Shown here one piece after another: positions 5,888-6,423 of a stretch of DNA of 6,423 bases. Below the pieces are notes generated by a model, which worked only from the letters and a program-made list of their open reading frames with translations, was not told the origin of the DNA and did no database searches. Position 1 is the first letter of the stretch. The number at the start of each line of letters is the position of its first letter. Source of the stretch: JBOHUX01 sp050734915 (GTDB lineage: Bacteria; Chloroflexota; Dormibacteria; Dormibacterales; Dormibacteraceae); assembly GCA_050734915.1 (NCBI GenBank), contig JBOHUX010000135.1, positions 1 to 6,423 on the forward strand, read 5' to 3'. The position numbers and the translations under genes are program-made.

Positions 5888-6423
5888 TCCCAGCTAAGTT
5901 CGAGTACCGGCGGGCGCATTCGGTCGAGGAGGCCTCGGAGCTGCTCAGAAACCTCGGCGAGGATGCCAAGGTGCTGGCCGGAGGCCACAGCCTGATCCCC
6001 CTCATGCGCCTGCGGCTGGCCCAGCCGTCCGCCCTCGTCGACATCAACCGGATCCACGAGCTGACCGGCATCCGCCGCGAGGACGGCCACCTGCGGATCG
6101 GCGCTCTCACGCGCCACGTGGAGCTGAACCGGAGCGACACCGTGCGCGAGGCGCTGCCACTGCTCGCCGAGGTCGCCGGCGAGGTGGGCGACAACCAGGT
6201 CCGCAATATGGGCACCATCGGCGGGGTGGTCGCCCATGCCGACACCGCCGGGGACTACTGCACCCTGGCCCTCGCGCTCGACGCGGAGATCGTCACCAAC
6301 CGCCGCCGGCACCCCGCCCGGGACTTCTTCCAGGACCTGATGACGACGGCGCTGGAGCCGGACGAGCTGGTGACCGAGGTGGTGTTCCCGGTCGCCGCCG
6401 GGCCACACCGGTACATCAAGTTC
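5884..6423 (+). CDS. coxM: Molybdenum hydroxylase FAD-binding subunit (CoxM-like), 5' part; continues beyond window
   Basis: The first 180 codons of the flavoprotein subunit, which takes electrons from the CoxS clusters and passes them to the external acceptor. Both FAD signatures are present: AGGHSLIPLM (AGGHS at 32-36), followed by ALVDINRI, and NMGTIGG (TIGG at 111-114), followed by HADTAGDY. This agrees closely with CoxM of known Mo hydroxylases (about 285 residues), so roughly the last third lies outside. The start ATG overlaps the coxL stop by 4 nt (ATGA), so its translation is coupled to the large subunit. No frame breaks are seen up to the window edge. Confidence 0.96.
   Translation, partial: MIPAKFEYRRAHSVEEASELLRNLGEDAKVLAGGHSLIPLMRLRLAQPSALVDINRIHELTGIRREDGHLRIGALTRHVELNRSDTVREALPLLAEVAGEVGDNQVRNMGTIGGVVAHADTAGDYCTLALALDAEIVTNRRRHPARDFFQDLMTTALEPDELVTEVVFPVAAGPHRYIKF

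Noticed and set aside
3040..6423. Bona fide aerobic carbon monoxide dehydrogenase operon
   Set aside because: Gene order is S-L-M rather than M-S-L, and the AYxCSFR copper-site motif is absent from CoxL.
1..6423. CRISPR arrays, tRNA or rRNA genes, insertion sequences
   Set aside because: No spaced direct repeats, tRNA-like cloverleaf, rRNA sequence or transposase was recognised; the window is almost entirely protein-coding.

Overview
The window is very GC-rich, with third codon positions almost all G or C. It is densely packed, and most genes have clear Shine-Dalgarno sites. This points to a high-GC soil- or sediment-type bacterium, for example from Actinobacteriota, Rokubacteria/Methylomirabilota, Chloroflexi or a proteobacterial lineage. 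I cannot name the taxon from sequence alone. TGA ends five of the six genes whose stop codons are visible, and coxS ends in TAG, so TGA is an ordinary stop in this genome.

Layout. Positions 2-442 (+) hold the C-terminal part of an aldehyde dehydrogenase. Positions 489-1103 (+) hold a DsbA/FrnE-family thioredoxin-fold protein. Its reading frame is interrupted by one TGA at 540-542, exactly where the first cysteine of the redox motif should be (SDYV-[TGA]-PFCYI). An excellent bacterial SECIS-like hairpin follows (550-579, apical loop GGUCC, first loop G 20 nt after the TGA). I therefore read this as one gene for a selenoprotein with a Sec-Pro-Phe-Cys active site, not as a pseudogene. Conventional gene calling would start it falsely at 636 and lose the active site. 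Positions 1106-2266 (-) hold an amidase-signature hydrolase. It is coupled by a 4-nt overlap to 2263-2919 (-), a CoxG/SRPBCC protein with a hydrophobic-basic tail. A 120-bp divergent intergenic region (2920-3039) follows, with an inverted repeat. Then come coxS (3040-3531), coxL (3548-5887) and the start of coxM (5884-6423, cut by the window edge), all on +.

How the genes fit together. CoxS (2x[2Fe-2S]), CoxL (molybdopterin-cytosine-dinucleotide Mo site) and CoxM (FAD) make up a heterotrimeric molybdenum hydroxylase of the xanthine oxidase family. The gene order S-L-M and the AVRGAGR active-site loop (not AYxCSFR) place it with the 'form II' CoxL-like enzymes. The name 'CO dehydrogenase' is therefore probably misleading, and an organic (often N-heterocyclic or aldehyde) substrate is more likely. 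CoxG would help membrane attachment, assembly or electron transfer. The neighbouring amidase and aldehyde dehydrogenase suggest a catabolic locus, but the substrate cannot be read from the sequence. The selenocysteine DsbA/FrnE-like protein is the standout feature.
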